Positions 31,552 through 40,945 of a stretch of 64,000 nucleotides of DNA are shown here, one piece after another. A program made the translations under genes and the position numbers. The notes beneath the pieces were generated by a model, which saw only the letters and a program-made list of their open reading frames with translations, made no database searches and had not been told where the DNA came from. Positions within the stretch are counted from its first letter, which is position 1; each line of letters starts with the position of its first letter. The stretch comes from Burkholderiaceae bacterium. Its GTDB lineage: Bacteria; Pseudomonadota; Gammaproteobacteria; Burkholderiales; Burkholderiaceae_F. The stretch is taken from positions 1-64,000 of the forward strand of contig JAFAIM010000057.1 of the NCBI GenBank assembly GCA_019236735.1. The letters run 5' to 3'.

Positions 31552-33210
31552 CTACTTCAACGGCTTGAACCGCAGCCGGTGCGGTTGAGCGCCTTCCTCG
31601 CCCAGCCGGCGCCGCTTTTCCTGCTCGTAATCCTGGTAGTTGCCCGGATAAAAGACCCACTGAGAGTCGCCTTCGCAGGCCAGGATGTGGGTGGCGATGC
31701 GATCGAGGAACCAGCGGTCGTGCGAGATCACCAGCACACTGCCGGCGAACTCCAACAGCGCCTCCTCCAACGCCCGCAGCGTCTCGACGTCCAGGTCGTT
31801 CGAAGGCTCGTCCAACAACAGCACGTTGCCGCCGGCGATCAGCGTCTTGGCCATGTGCAGTCGCCCTCGCTCGCCGCCCGACAGCTGCCCCACATTCTTT
31901 TGCTGATCGGCACCGCGGAAGTTGAAGCGGCCGATGTACGCGCGCGACGGCATTTCGAACTTGCCGACCGTCAGCACGTCCTGCCCGCCGGAGATCTCCT
32001 CCCACACGGTCTTTTCGCCGGCCAGCGAGTCGCGCGACTGGTCGACGAACGCCAGCCGCACCGTGGGGCCGATTTTGATCTCGCCCTGATCGGGTTTGTC
32101 TCGCGCGTTGATCATCCGGAACAGCGTCGACTTGCCCGCACCGTTCGGCCCGATGATTCCCACGATCGCACCGGGCGGCACCTGGAACGACAGCCGGTCG
32201 ATCAGCAGGCGATCACCGTAACCCTTGCTGACGTCGACGAACTCGATCACCTCGTTGCCGAGGCGCTCGGCCACCGGGATGAAGATCTCCTGCGTCTCGT
32301 TGCGTTTCTGGTATTCAACGGAGCTCAGCTCCTCGAAGCGCGCAAGCCGCGCCTTGCTCTTGGCCTGCCGCCCCTTGGCGTTCTGCCGCACCCACTCGAG
32401 TTCCTGTTTCATCGCTCGGATGCGCGCGGCTTCCTGCTTGGCCTCGACCTCCAGGCGCTGCTCCTTCTGCGCCAGCCACGAGCTGTAGTTGCCCTGCCAC
32501 GGAATTCCCTGGCCGCGATCCAGCTCCAGGATCCACTGGCATGCGTTATCCAGGAAGTAGCGGTCGTGGGTGATGCCGACCACCGTGCCAGGGAAGCGCA
32601 GCAGAAATTGTTCGAGCCATTCGACGCTTTCCGCATCCAGGTGGTTGGTCGGCTCGTCCAGCAGCAACATGTCGGGCTTGGCCAGCAGCAGCCGGCACAG
32701 CGCCACTCGGCGCTTCTCGCCTCCGGAAAGCGTCTCGATGCTCGCCTCCCACGGTGGCAGCCGCAACGCGTCGGCCGCGATCTCGAGCTGGTGCTCGACG
32801 TCGGCGCCGCTCGCCGCCAAGATCGATTCAAAGTGCGCCTGCTCGGCGGCGAGCTTGTCGAAGTCGGCATCGGGCTCCGAATAGGCGGCATAGATCTTCT
32901 CGAGGCGGGTGCGCGCTTCGAGCAGCTCTCCGAGCCCCTCTTCGACACACTCGCGCACGGTGCGGTTCGGGTCCAGCTGCGGCTCCTGCGGGAGGTACCC
33001 GATCTTCAAGTTCGGCAGTGCCACTGCCTCGCCGTCGAAGTTGTGGTCTTCGCCGGCCATGATTCGCATCAAACTCGACTTCCCCGAGCCGTTGAGCCCC
33101 AGCACGCCGATCTTGGCGCCGGGAAAGAACGACAGCGAGATGTTCTTCAGGATCTGGCGTTTGGGCGGCACCGTCTTGCTGACGCGCCGCATGGTGTAGA
33201 CATATTGCAT
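31552..33210 (-). CDS. ettA: Energy-dependent translational throttle protein EttA (ABC-F)
   Basis: A 552-residue soluble ABC-F protein with two ATPase domains and no membrane segment. EttA binds the ribosomal E site and gates entry into elongation according to the ATP/ADP ratio. Walker A motifs are GLNGSGKSS and GPNGAGKST, signatures are LSGGEKRR and LSGGERGR, and Walker B motifs are LLLDEPTNHLD and LLLDEPSNDLD. The arm and P-site tether (LEWVRQNAKGRQAKSKARLARFEEL) match EttA rather than Uup. Confidence 0.95.
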   Translation of the reverse strand: MQYVYTMRRVSKTVPPKRQILKNISLSFFPGAKIGVLGLNGSGKSSLMRIMAGEDHNFDGEAVALPNLKIGYLPQEPQLDPNRTVRECVEEGLGELLEARTRLEKIYAAYSEPDADFDKLAAEQAHFESILAASGADVEHQLEIAADALRLPPWEASIETLSGGEKRRVALCRLLLAKPDMLLLDEPTNHLDAESVEWLEQFLLRFPGTVVGITHDRYFLDNACQWILELDRGQGIPWQGNYSSWLAQKEQRLEVEAKQEAARIRAMKQELEWVRQNAKGRQAKSKARLARFEELSSVEYQKRNETQEIFIPVAERLGNEVIEFVDVSKGYGDRLLIDRLSFQVPPGAIVGIIGPNGAGKSTLFRMINARDKPDQGEIKIGPTVRLAFVDQSRDSLAGEKTVWEEISGGQDVLTVGKFEMPSRAYIGRFNFRGADQQKNVGQLSGGERGRLHMAKTLIAGGNVLLLDEPSNDLDVETLRALEEALLEFAGSVLVISHDRWFLDRIATHILACEGDSQWVFYPGNYQDYEQEKRRRLGEEGAQPHRLRFKPLK

Positions 33211-33255
33211 ATGTGCCCGGTTCGCGAAAGCGGCGAAGCTTACCCGCTTAGCCGC

Positions 33256-36168
33256 TTACCCTGCCGCGGACGCAGCCGCAACCGTTTCGTACGCCGACAA
33301 CGGAGGGCAGGTGCACATCAGGTTGCGGTCGCCATAGACGTTGTCGATGCGCGCCACGGCCGGCCAAACCTTGGCGCGCGGATCGACTCCGGGCGGAAAC
33401 GCCGCAACGCGCCGCGAGTATGGGTGAGGCCACGCATCGGCGGCGATCATCGGCGCCGTATGCGGTGCGTTCTTCAGCGGGTTGTCGACGCGGTCCATCC
33501 GCCCCTGCTCGATGTCGTGGATCTCGGCCCGGATCGCGATCATTGCATCGATGAAGCGCTCCAGCTCGGATTTCGGCTCCGACTCGGTCGGCTCGATCAT
33601 CATGGTGCCGGCCACCGGGAACGACACGGTCGGCGCGTGCAAGCCGTAGTCCATCAGCCGTTTGGCGACGTCCTCCGCAGTCACTCCGCTGGTGTCTTTG
33701 AGCGGACGCAGGTCGATGATGCATTCGTGCGCGACGAAACCGTTTCGGCCCGCGTACAAGATCGGGTAGTGCGGCTCCAGGCGCCGCGCCACGTAGTTCG
33801 CACTCAGCAACGCCACCTCGGTGGCGCGCTGCAAGCCACGGCCTCCCATCATATTCACGTACATCCATACGATCGGCAAAATCCCGGCCGAACCGTACGG
33901 GGCTGCGCTGACCGGCCCGACCGGCGACGGCACCCCGGGGCGGCCCGGCAGGAACGGCGCAAGGTGTGCCTTGACCGCCACCGGACCGATCCCCGGCCCG
34001 CCCCCGCCGTGCGGAATGCAGAACGTCTTGTGCAGGTTCAGGTGCGAGACGTCGCCGCCGAATCGGCCCGGCGCCGCCAACCCCACCAGCGCGTTCAGAT
34101 TGGCGCCGTCGACGTAGACCTGCCCGCCGTGCTTGTGAACGATGTCGCCGATCGGCCCGATCGCCTCTTCGAACACGCCGTGCGTGGACGGGTACGTGAC
34201 CATCAGCGCTGCCAGGCGTTCCGAGTGGCGGCTCGCCTTGGCTTGCAGGTCGTCCAAGTCGACGTTGCCGGCCGTATCGCAAGCCACCACCACCACTTGC
34301 AGTCCCGCCAGATGCGCAGAGGCCGGGTTGGTGCCGTGTGCGCTTTCCGGGATCAAGCAGATGTCGCGCTGGCTCTGGCCGCGTGTGCGATGCCATGCGC
34401 GGATCGCGAGCAACCCGGCCAGCTCGCCCTGAGAGCCAGCGTTCGGCTGCAGGCTGACCGCGTCATAGCCGGAGCATTCGGCGAGCCAGCGCTCAAGCGA
34501 ATCGGTCAGCTGCCGGTATCCCTGCACCTGGTCCTGCGGCGCATACGGATGCACGTCGGCGAACTGCGGCCAACTGATCGGAATCATCTCGGCGGTCGCG
34601 TTCAGTTTCATCGTGCAAGAGCCGAGCGGGATCATCGTTCGGTCCAGCGCTAGATCGCGATCGGCAAGGCGCCGCAGGTAGCGCAGCATCGCCGTCTCGG
34701 AGTGATACGAGTTGAAAACCGGATGCGACAGGATGGGGGAGGCGCGCCTCAGGCCCTGCGGAATCGCATCCGCAGTTTGCGCATCGAGCAGCTCGAAACG
34801 TGCCGAATCCGGTGCCAGGCCGAACAGCGACCACAGCGTCTCGACATCGGAGCGCTCGACGGTCTCGTCGAGCGCGACACCAACGCGATCAGGTCCGAGC
34901 TCACGCAAGTTGATTCCGCGCGCGCGCGCGGCCGAGTGAATCGCGGCCGCATCGACCCCCGCCACCGCGATGGTGTCGAAGAACGAGGAGCCGACGCGCA
35001 ACCCGGCAGAGCGCAGCCCGGCGGCCAGAACCACTGCGAAACGGTGGATGCGCAGCGCGATTTTCTGCAGCCCGTGCGGCCCGTGGTAGGCGGCGTAGAA
35101 GCCCGCAAGCACGGCCAACAGCGCTTGCGAGGTGCAGATATTGGAGGTGGCCTTTTCGCGGCGAATGTGCTGCTCGCGCGTCTGCAACGCCAGGCGCAGC
35201 GCTGGCCCGCCCTGGGAGTCGACCGAGACGCCGACCACGCGACCCGGAAGCGATCGCTTCAAGGAATCGCGACAAGCCAGGAAGGCAGCGTGTGGCCCCC
35301 CGAAACCGAGCGGCAACCCGAAGCGCTGCGCCGAGCCGATCACAATATCGGCACCCCATTCGCCGGGGGGCGCCAGTAGCACGAGCGCCATCGGGTCGGC
35401 GGCGACGACCACGAGCGCGTGCTTCGCGTGCGCCGCATCGACCAGCCGCTGCAACTGCGGGACGCTTTGCCAGGCGATCTCGCCGGTGGAGGCCGGAACC
35501 TGCAGCAGGATCCCGAACGCGCCGGCGTCCGGCGCCGTCTCCTCCTCGCCCACGCGCAGCTCGATGCCAGCCGCTTGCGCCCGGGTTTGCAGCACCGCAA
35601 TCGTCTGTGGATGGCAACGTGACGAGACGAAAAAACCCGCCGATGTGCTGCTGCTCGCGCGCCGGCACATCATCATCGCTTCGGCCGCCGCAGTGGCTTC
35701 GTCCAGCAAAGACGCGTTGGCCACCGGCAGCGCAGTCAGGTCGCACACCATCGTCTGGAAGTTCAGCATCCCCTCGAGCCGCCCCTGCGCAATCTCGGCC
35801 TGGTACGGCGTGTACGCGGTGTACCAAGCCGGGTTCTGCAGCACGTTGCGTTCGATCACGTACGGCATCCGCGCGCTCTGGTAGCCCATGCCGATGTAGC
35901 TGCGGAAGATGCGATTGCCCGCAGCCAGCGCTCGCAGGCGCGCCAGCGCCTGCGGCTCTGCCACGGGCGCGGCCAGCGCGAGCGGCGCTTTCAGCCGGAT
36001 CGACTCCGGAACGATCGCGTCGACCAGAGCGCCCAGGTCGGGCTGGCCCAGAAACGCCAGCATCGAGGCGATGTCCGCCTCGGAAGGTCCGATGTGCCGG
36101 CCGATGAAATCGTCGTCACCTGCCGGCACGGCCCGGTCCGAGACCGGCGTTGCGAGCGTGCCTTCCAT
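33256..36168 (-). CDS. gcvP: Glycine decarboxylase P-protein
   Basis: A 970-residue PLP enzyme of the glycine cleavage system that decarboxylates glycine and passes the aminomethyl group to lipoyl-GcvH. It has the homodimer-type full length. The start [19 protein letters not shown] is typical, and the PLP lysine lies in [44 protein letters not shown] is also present. Its ATG is two bases downstream of the gcvH stop, in the order gcvT-gcvH-gcvP. Confidence 0.97.
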   Translation of the reverse strand: MEGTLATPVSDRAVPAGDDDFIGRHIGPSEADIASMLAFLGQPDLGALVDAIVPESIRLKAPLALAAPVAEPQALARLRALAAGNRIFRSYIGMGYQSARMPYVIERNVLQNPAWYTAYTPYQAEIAQGRLEGMLNFQTMVCDLTALPVANASLLDEATAAAEAMMMCRRASSSTSAGFFVSSRCHPQTIAVLQTRAQAAGIELRVGEEETAPDAGAFGILLQVPASTGEIAWQSVPQLQRLVDAAHAKHALVVVAADPMALVLLAPPGEWGADIVIGSAQRFGLPLGFGGPHAAFLACRDSLKRSLPGRVVGVSVDSQGGPALRLALQTREQHIRREKATSNICTSQALLAVLAGFYAAYHGPHGLQKIALRIHRFAVVLAAGLRSAGLRVGSSFFDTIAVAGVDAAAIHSAARARGINLRELGPDRVGVALDETVERSDVETLWSLFGLAPDSARFELLDAQTADAIPQGLRRASPILSHPVFNSYHSETAMLRYLRRLADRDLALDRTMIPLGSCTMKLNATAEMIPISWPQFADVHPYAPQDQVQGYRQLTDSLERWLAECSGYDAVSLQPNAGSQGELAGLLAIRAWHRTRGQSQRDICLIPESAHGTNPASAHLAGLQVVVVACDTAGNVDLDDLQAKASRHSERLAALMVTYPSTHGVFEEAIGPIGDIVHKHGGQVYVDGANLNALVGLAAPGRFGGDVSHLNLHKTFCIPHGGGGPGIGPVAVKAHLAPFLPGRPGVPSPVGPVSAAPYGSAGILPIVWMYVNMMGGRGLQRATEVALLSANYVARRLEPHYPILYAGRNGFVAHECIIDLRPLKDTSGVTAEDVAKRLMDYGLHAPTVSFPVAGTMMIEPTESEPKSELERFIDAMIAIRAEIHDIEQGRMDRVDNPLKNAPHTAPMIAADAWPHPYSRRVAAFPPGVDPRAKVWPAVARIDNVYGDRNLMCTCPPLSAYETVAAASAAG

Positions 36169-36170
36169 CT

Positions 36171-36557
36171 CTACTTGTGCTCCGCGATGCTGCTGGCGTA
36201 CTGGCCGGCATCGATCAGCCGCTTGTGGTCAGCCTGTCCGACCGGTCGCAGCCGGAACAGCCACGTGCCAAACGCATCGGCGTTGATCGATTCGGGCTTC
36301 TCGGCTGCTGCCGGGTTGACAGCGAGAACCTCGCCGTCGATCGGCGCATACACGTCGGAAGCCGCCTTCACCGACTCGACCACTGCGCATGCCTCGCCGG
36401 CTTTGACCGCGCGCCCAACCTGCGGCAGTTCGACGAATACGAGATCACCCAGCGATTCCTGCGCGAAATCGGTAATGCCCACCGTCGCGCTCCCGTCGCC
36501 CTCCCAGCGAACCCACTCATGCGAATCCGTGTATTTCAGTCCTGGCGGCACCTTCAT
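36171..36557 (-). CDS. gcvH: Glycine cleavage system H protein
   Basis: A 128-residue lipoyl carrier that shuttles the aminomethyl group between GcvP, GcvT and the lipoamide dehydrogenase. The lipoylated lysine is in [14 protein letters not shown], with [22 protein letters not shown] near the start. It follows gcvT after 150 bp containing a long RNA hairpin, and is two bases from gcvP. Confidence 0.97.
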   Translation of the reverse strand: MKVPPGLKYTDSHEWVRWEGDGSATVGITDFAQESLGDLVFVELPQVGRAVKAGEACAVVESVKAASDVYAPIDGEVLAVNPAAAEKPESINADAFGTWLFRLRPVGQADHKRLIDAGQYASSIAEHK

Positions 36558-36591
36558 GTGGTGAGATCCTCACTTGGTAAAGCGATTGTTC

Positions 36592-36698
36592 GTCGGGCCG
36601 GAGCGTCCGGCTGCAGTCTCGCTCCTGGGGCGCCTTTCGCCACCACGAGGGGCGGAGGCGGGGTTTCGCGAGACTGCAACCGAACACTCCGACCCGAC
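36592..36698 (-). ncRNA. Long hairpin in the gcvT-gcvH spacer, candidate structured RNA
   Basis: Arms 36592-36622 and 36668-36698 are 31-base inverted repeats around a 45-base centre that can itself fold (GGCG/CGCC). The arms differ at four positions, all C/T transitions. On the minus strand, which is the gcv mRNA strand, every difference becomes a G-U pair; on the plus strand they would be C-A mismatches. The helix can extend by three more pairs. It does not contain the conserved core of a glycine riboswitch. Confidence 0.6.
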
Positions 36699-36707
36699 AA
36701 AGATCCT

Positions 36708-37817
36708 TCATATCAGTGGCTTCCCGTACCTCACAAAGCGCGGCTTCACAACCAGCGCTTGCACACCGCCGCTGCGCAGCTCGGCCGTGACGGTGTCGCC
36801 GACCGCAACAGCGGCCGGCAGGCGCGCGAGCGCGATCGACACTTGCAACGTCGGCGAAAAGCCGCCGCTCGTGACCTGGCCGTCGCCGTGAGGGGTGCGC
36901 ACGTCCTGATGGGCTCGCAACACGCCTTTGCCGAGCAGTTTCAATCCGAGCAGCTGTCGCCGAGGCCCTTGCGAACGTTGGCGCTCGATCGCGCCGCGCC
37001 CGACGAATGGCCGATACGGTCGATCCGCATCCAGCTCCACCGTGCGGGCCAGGCCCGATTCGAGCGGCGTCACGCTCTCATCGATGTCCTGCCCGTACAG
37101 CGCCAAGCCGGCTTCCAGCCGTAGCGTGTCGCGAGCGCCCAGGCCGCACGCCACGGCGCCGGCGTCGCGCAGGCTCTGCCACAGCGCGCTCGCACGCTCG
37201 CCCGGCACCACGATCTCGAAACCGTCCTCGCCGGTATAGCCGGTGCGGGCCACAAACGCGCCATTCGTAAAAGCGGCGCGGAAGCTGGCCAGCGGCAACG
37301 CATGAGCAGCAAGGTCAGGCTGCGCGCGCTCCAGCACCGCAGGTGCCTGCGGCCCCTGCAGCGCCAGGATCGCAAGCTGGGGCTGCGGCCGGATATCGAC
37401 AGCAAGACTGTCCCCGGCTGCGAGCGTGGCCATCCACCGGAGGTCGCGGTCGGCGGTGGCAGCGTTCAGGATCGCGCGGAAGCGCGCGCCGACTCCACTT
37501 TCATCGCCCCGACGATAGACGATCAGGTCGTCCAGCACGCCGCCGCTCTCGTTGAGCATGCACGAGTACATCGCCTGACCCGCCGTGCGCCGGTCGATGT
37601 CGGCCGTGAGCAGGCGACGCAGAAACGCGCTGGCATCGGACCCTTCGATCTCGGCCACACGCATGTGCGAAACATCGAACACGCCGGCGCTGCCCCGTAC
37701 GGCGTGATGCTCTTCGATCTGGGAGCCGTAATGCAGCGGCATCTCCCAGCCGCCAAAGTCGACCATCCGCGCACCCGCCGCCACGTGGGTGTCATACAGC
37801 ACGGTGCGTTTCAGCAT
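36708..37817 (-). CDS. gcvT: Aminomethyltransferase (glycine cleavage T protein)
   Basis: A 369-residue folate enzyme that transfers the methylene group from aminomethyl-GcvH to tetrahydrofolate, releasing ammonia. MVDFGGWEMPLHYGSQIEEHHAVR, GVFDVSHMRVAEI, ARTGYTGEDGFEIVVP and LEAGLALYGQDIDE (with the catalytic Asp region) are all present. It is first in the gcvTHP operon. Confidence 0.97.
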   Translation of the reverse strand: MLKRTVLYDTHVAAGARMVDFGGWEMPLHYGSQIEEHHAVRGSAGVFDVSHMRVAEIEGSDASAFLRRLLTADIDRRTAGQAMYSCMLNESGGVLDDLIVYRRGDESGVGARFRAILNAATADRDLRWMATLAAGDSLAVDIRPQPQLAILALQGPQAPAVLERAQPDLAAHALPLASFRAAFTNGAFVARTGYTGEDGFEIVVPGERASALWQSLRDAGAVACGLGARDTLRLEAGLALYGQDIDESVTPLESGLARTVELDADRPYRPFVGRGAIERQRSQGPRRQLLGLKLLGKGVLRAHQDVRTPHGDGQVTSGGFSPTLQVSIALARLPAAVAVGDTVTAELRSGGVQALVVKPRFVRYGKPLI

Positions 37818-37879
37818 CCGAGCGCAATCATCGAAGCAGGAAGTGCGAATTATCGACGATTCGGAAGCACGGGCAGCGT

Positions 37880-37899
37880 GGACCCCTTGGGCGGGGTCC
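37880..37899 (-). terminator. GC-rich hairpin between dcd and gcvT
   Basis: A perfect 7-bp stem (37880-37886 with 37893-37899, six-base loop) three bases after the dcd stop. No T-run follows on either strand, so it is only a possible terminator or mRNA end protector. Confidence 0.35.
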
Positions 37900-37901
37900 G
37901 T

Positions 37902-38465
37902 CTACGTCTTGGGAAGCGTAACCCCCGTTTGCCCCTGATACTTGCCGCCGCGGTCGCGATAGGAGGTCTCGCACACCTCGTCGGACTCGATGAAGATCAC
38001 CTGGGCGCAGCCTTCATTTGCGTAGATGCGCGCAGGCAGCGGCGTTGTGTTGGAAAACTCCAAGGTTACGTGCCCCTCCCACTCCGGCTCCAGTGGTGTG
38101 ACGTTGACGATGATGCCGCAGCGGGCGTACGTACTCTTGCCCAGGCAGATCGTCAGCACATTGCGCGGGATGCGGAAGTACTCGATCGTTCGCGCCAGCG
38201 CGAACGAGTTGGGCGGAACGATGCACTCGGCGCCGCGCACATCGACGAACGAATTGGGATCGAATGCCTTCGGGTCGACGATGGTCGAATTGATGTTGGT
38301 AAAGATCTTGAATTCCGGGGCGCAGCGGATGTCGTAGCCATAGCTGGAGGTGCCGTACGAGACGACTCTGTGGCCGTCGACGCTGCGCACCTGGTTTGGC
38401 TCGAACGGCTCGATCATGCCCTTGGCGGCCATCCGCCGGATCCAGCGGTCGCTCTTGACGCTCAT
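37902..38465 (-). CDS. dcd: dCTP deaminase
   Basis: A 187-residue trimeric enzyme that deaminates dCTP to dUTP, feeding dTMP synthesis. The family blocks are [80 protein letters not shown] (catalytic Glu in the [12 protein letters not shown] region) and [13 protein letters not shown] at the end. It supplies dUTP upstream of the thymidylate synthase encoded 8 kb away. Confidence 0.96.
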   Translation of the reverse strand: MSVKSDRWIRRMAAKGMIEPFEPNQVRSVDGHRVVSYGTSSYGYDIRCAPEFKIFTNINSTIVDPKAFDPNSFVDVRGAECIVPPNSFALARTIEYFRIPRNVLTICLGKSTYARCGIIVNVTPLEPEWEGHVTLEFSNTTPLPARIYANEGCAQVIFIESDEVCETSYRDRGGKYQGQTGVTLPKT

Positions 38466-38608
38466 TCGTCAGCTTTCTTCGCGAATGGGGCACGATACGC
38501 GAAGTACGGGGGGTTGCGCAGCGGGCGCGGCTGGGATAAAAGGCTGGATCGAGGTTCTGCAGCACCGTGTAAATGCCATTGGACCGGAGCCATATTCGCC
38601 GCCTGAGC

Positions 38609-39766
38609 ATGCGCTTCGACGGCACCGCGCACCCCGCCGTCGAGATGGATTGGGTACCGGCCCAGCCCGGAGACCCGCTGCAGGAGATCGACACCCCCGC
38701 TCTGATTCTCGACTTGGACAGATTCGAGGCCAACCTGAAGCGGATGAACGAGTTCGCTTCAGGCGCCAGAGTGCGCGTTCGCCCGCACGCAAAGACTCAC
38801 AAGTGCGCGGAGATCGCACGACGCCAAATCGATGTGTTTGGCGCGGGGATCTGCTGCCAGAAGCTCGGCGAGGCCGAGGCGATGCTCTCCGGTGACCTCA
38901 CCGACGTCCTGATCACGAATCAGGTAGTGGGCGAACGCAAAATGCGGCGCCTGGCGCGCCTGGCGCGCGCGTACGCCCCGGCCCGTGTCGGCGTATGCGT
39001 CGACAACGTCGATGTGGCCCGACAGCTTGCGACCATTTGTCAGGCGGAAGAGGCTCGGATGGAGGTCTACGTCGATGTCGACCTGGGGCAGAACCGCACC
39101 GGCGTTCAGACCGCCGAGGAGGCCGTTGAGCTGGCGCGCATCCTCGTGGACAGCCCGACGCTCGCCTTCATGGGCCTGCACGCGTTCTCGAGCCTGGCCC
39201 AGCATCGGCGCGGAGTGCCGGAGCGGCGCAATGCGGCCGATCGGGGCGCAGTTCGCACGTCGGTGATCCGCGAGGCCCTTTCGTCGGCCAATTTGCCGTG
39301 CGATGTCATCTGCGGAGGTGGCAGCGGATCGTTCCCGTACGAGGCTGCAAGCGGCGTATTCAGCGAGGTGCACGCCGGCTCGTTCGCGTTCATGGACGTC
39401 AACTACGCGAGGAACGAGCCCGATCCCGGCGCCCCTGCGTTCGAGTTCGCGATGTTCGTTTTGAGTTGCGTGATGAGCGTGGGGGGAAACGAACGCGCGA
39501 CGCTCGATGTTGGTCTCAAGACGTTCGCGACCGACTGCGGCCCGCCGCGGCCGACTTTTCCGGGCTGGCGCGTACGCAGCGTCACCGACGAGCACACCGT
39601 GCTGATCCGCACCGAAGATGGGGTGCCGATCCGCCTCGGCGACAAAGCTCTGCTGATCCCGGCGCGTTGCGACGGGACCGTGAACCTGCACGATTGGATC
39701 GTCGCGGTGCGCAACAACACGGTCGAGGCGGTCTGGCCAGTGGACGCGCGCGGCGCCCTGTACTGA
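38609..39766 (+). CDS. D-threonine aldolase / D-serine dehydratase-like PLP enzyme
   Basis: A 385-residue alanine-racemase-fold (fold type III) PLP enzyme of the DSD1 family. The lysine that binds PLP is in VRPHAKTHKCAEIARRQI. VYVDVDLGQNRTGVQ, GLHAFSSLAQH and CGGGSGSFPYEAASG form the phosphate pocket. A metal-binding C-terminal barrel follows, with DCGPPRPTFPGW and the TVNLHDW His. Members cleave D-threonine or dehydrate D-serine; the exact substrate is open. ATG 38609 is preferred; a frame from 38573 adds 12 residues that do not look conserved. It is divergent from dcd and converges on mrp. Confidence 0.85.
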   Translation: MRFDGTAHPAVEMDWVPAQPGDPLQEIDTPALILDLDRFEANLKRMNEFASGARVRVRPHAKTHKCAEIARRQIDVFGAGICCQKLGEAEAMLSGDLTDVLITNQVVGERKMRRLARLARAYAPARVGVCVDNVDVARQLATICQAEEARMEVYVDVDLGQNRTGVQTAEEAVELARILVDSPTLAFMGLHAFSSLAQHRRGVPERRNAADRGAVRTSVIREALSSANLPCDVICGGGSGSFPYEAASGVFSEVHAGSFAFMDVNYARNEPDPGAPAFEFAMFVLSCVMSVGGNERATLDVGLKTFATDCGPPRPTFPGWRVRSVTDEHTVLIRTEDGVPIRLGDKALLIPARCDGTVNLHDWIVAVRNNTVEAVWPVDARGALY

Positions 39767-39778
39767 TCGCCTCGCGGG

Positions 39779-40861
39779 TCAGGTCGGCGAGACCTTGATC
39801 GCCGGCATCTTCGACGAAAGATCCTTGGCGCGCTCCGAGATCTTGATCGCCGTACGGCGCGCGATCGCCTTGTACTGCGTGGCGATCGCGCCGTCGGGCT
39901 CGGCCACCACCGTGGGGCGGCCCGAATCGGTCTGCTCGCGAATCCGGATGTCCAGCGGCAGCGAACCGAGCACTTCGACATCGTACTGGCGCGACATTCG
40001 CTGCGCGCCGCCTTCGCCAAAGACGTGCTCCGCGTGACCGCAGTTTGAGCAAACGTGCACGGCCATGTTCTCGACGATGCCGAGGATCGGAACACCCACC
40101 TTCTCGAACATCTTCAGGCCCTTCATCGCATCGAGCAGCGCGATGTCTTGCGGCGTGGTCACGATCAGGGCCCCGGTGACCGGGACCTGCTGCGCCAGCG
40201 TGAGCTGAATGTCGCCCGTGCCGGGCGGCATGTCCACGACGAGGTAGTCGACGTCCTTCCAGTTGGTCTGCGTCAGCAGCTGCTGCAGCGCATTGGTCAC
40301 CATCGGACCGCGCCACACCATCGGCGTGTCGGCGTCGATCAGGAATCCGATCGAGCTCACCTGTACGCCGTAGTTCTCCAGCGGCTCGAGCGTTTTGCCG
40401 TCCAGGCTTTCGGGCCGACCCGAGATGCCCATCATCGTCGGCTGGCTGGGGCCGTAGATGTCGGCATCGAGCACTCCGACCCGCGCGCCCTCGGCAGCAA
40501 GCGCGAGCGCGAGGTTCGCCGCCACCGTGCTTTTGCCGACACCGCCCTTGCCGGATGAGACGGCGACGATGTTGCGTACATTCGGCATCACCTTTAACCC
40601 GCGCTGCACGGTGTGCGGAACGATCTTCGTTTCCACGCCGACCTCAACTTCGGCCGCGCCTGCGCGCTTCAGCGCGGTCCTAATCAGGTCTCGGATCAGA
40701 TTCACCTGGCTGGCGGCCGGGTAGCCGAGCTCGACGTCGAGGCTGACTCGCGCGCCGTCGATCCGGATGTTGCGCGCAGCGCGCGAGGACACGAAATCCC
40801 GCCCGGTGTTCGGATCGATCACCGACGACAGAACTTGATGGACTGTGGCGAGGTCGAGCAC
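39779..40861 (-). CDS. apbC: Mrp/ApbC iron-sulfur cluster carrier ATPase
   Basis: A 360-residue Mrp-type P-loop ATPase that carries [4Fe-4S] clusters to apo-proteins. The N-terminal MIP18-like domain (1-85) is followed by the deviant Walker A SSGKGGVGKST, DADIYGPSQPTMMG, VDMPPGTGDIQLT and the cluster-binding CSNCG pair. It is divergent from metG, the standard proteobacterial order. Confidence 0.95.
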   Translation of the reverse strand: MLDLATVHQVLSSVIDPNTGRDFVSSRAARNIRIDGARVSLDVELGYPAASQVNLIRDLIRTALKRAGAAEVEVGVETKIVPHTVQRGLKVMPNVRNIVAVSSGKGGVGKSTVAANLALALAAEGARVGVLDADIYGPSQPTMMGISGRPESLDGKTLEPLENYGVQVSSIGFLIDADTPMVWRGPMVTNALQQLLTQTNWKDVDYLVVDMPPGTGDIQLTLAQQVPVTGALIVTTPQDIALLDAMKGLKMFEKVGVPILGIVENMAVHVCSNCGHAEHVFGEGGAQRMSRQYDVEVLGSLPLDIRIREQTDSGRPTVVAEPDGAIATQYKAIARRTAIKISERAKDLSSKMPAIKVSPT

Positions 40862-40945
40862 GCGTTTTCACCCGTACAATGATCCGCATAAGCATACTTC
40901 AGCCAGCCCGAGCGCGTCGGCCGTTGCGCCAGAGTCGAAACCTTA

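Noticed and set aside
36558-36707. Glycine riboswitch between gcvT and gcvH
   Set aside because: The spacer forms one long helix; the conserved glycine aptamer core (GGAGAG and CCGAAGGNGCAA-like segments) is not present, and riboswitches normally precede gcvT.
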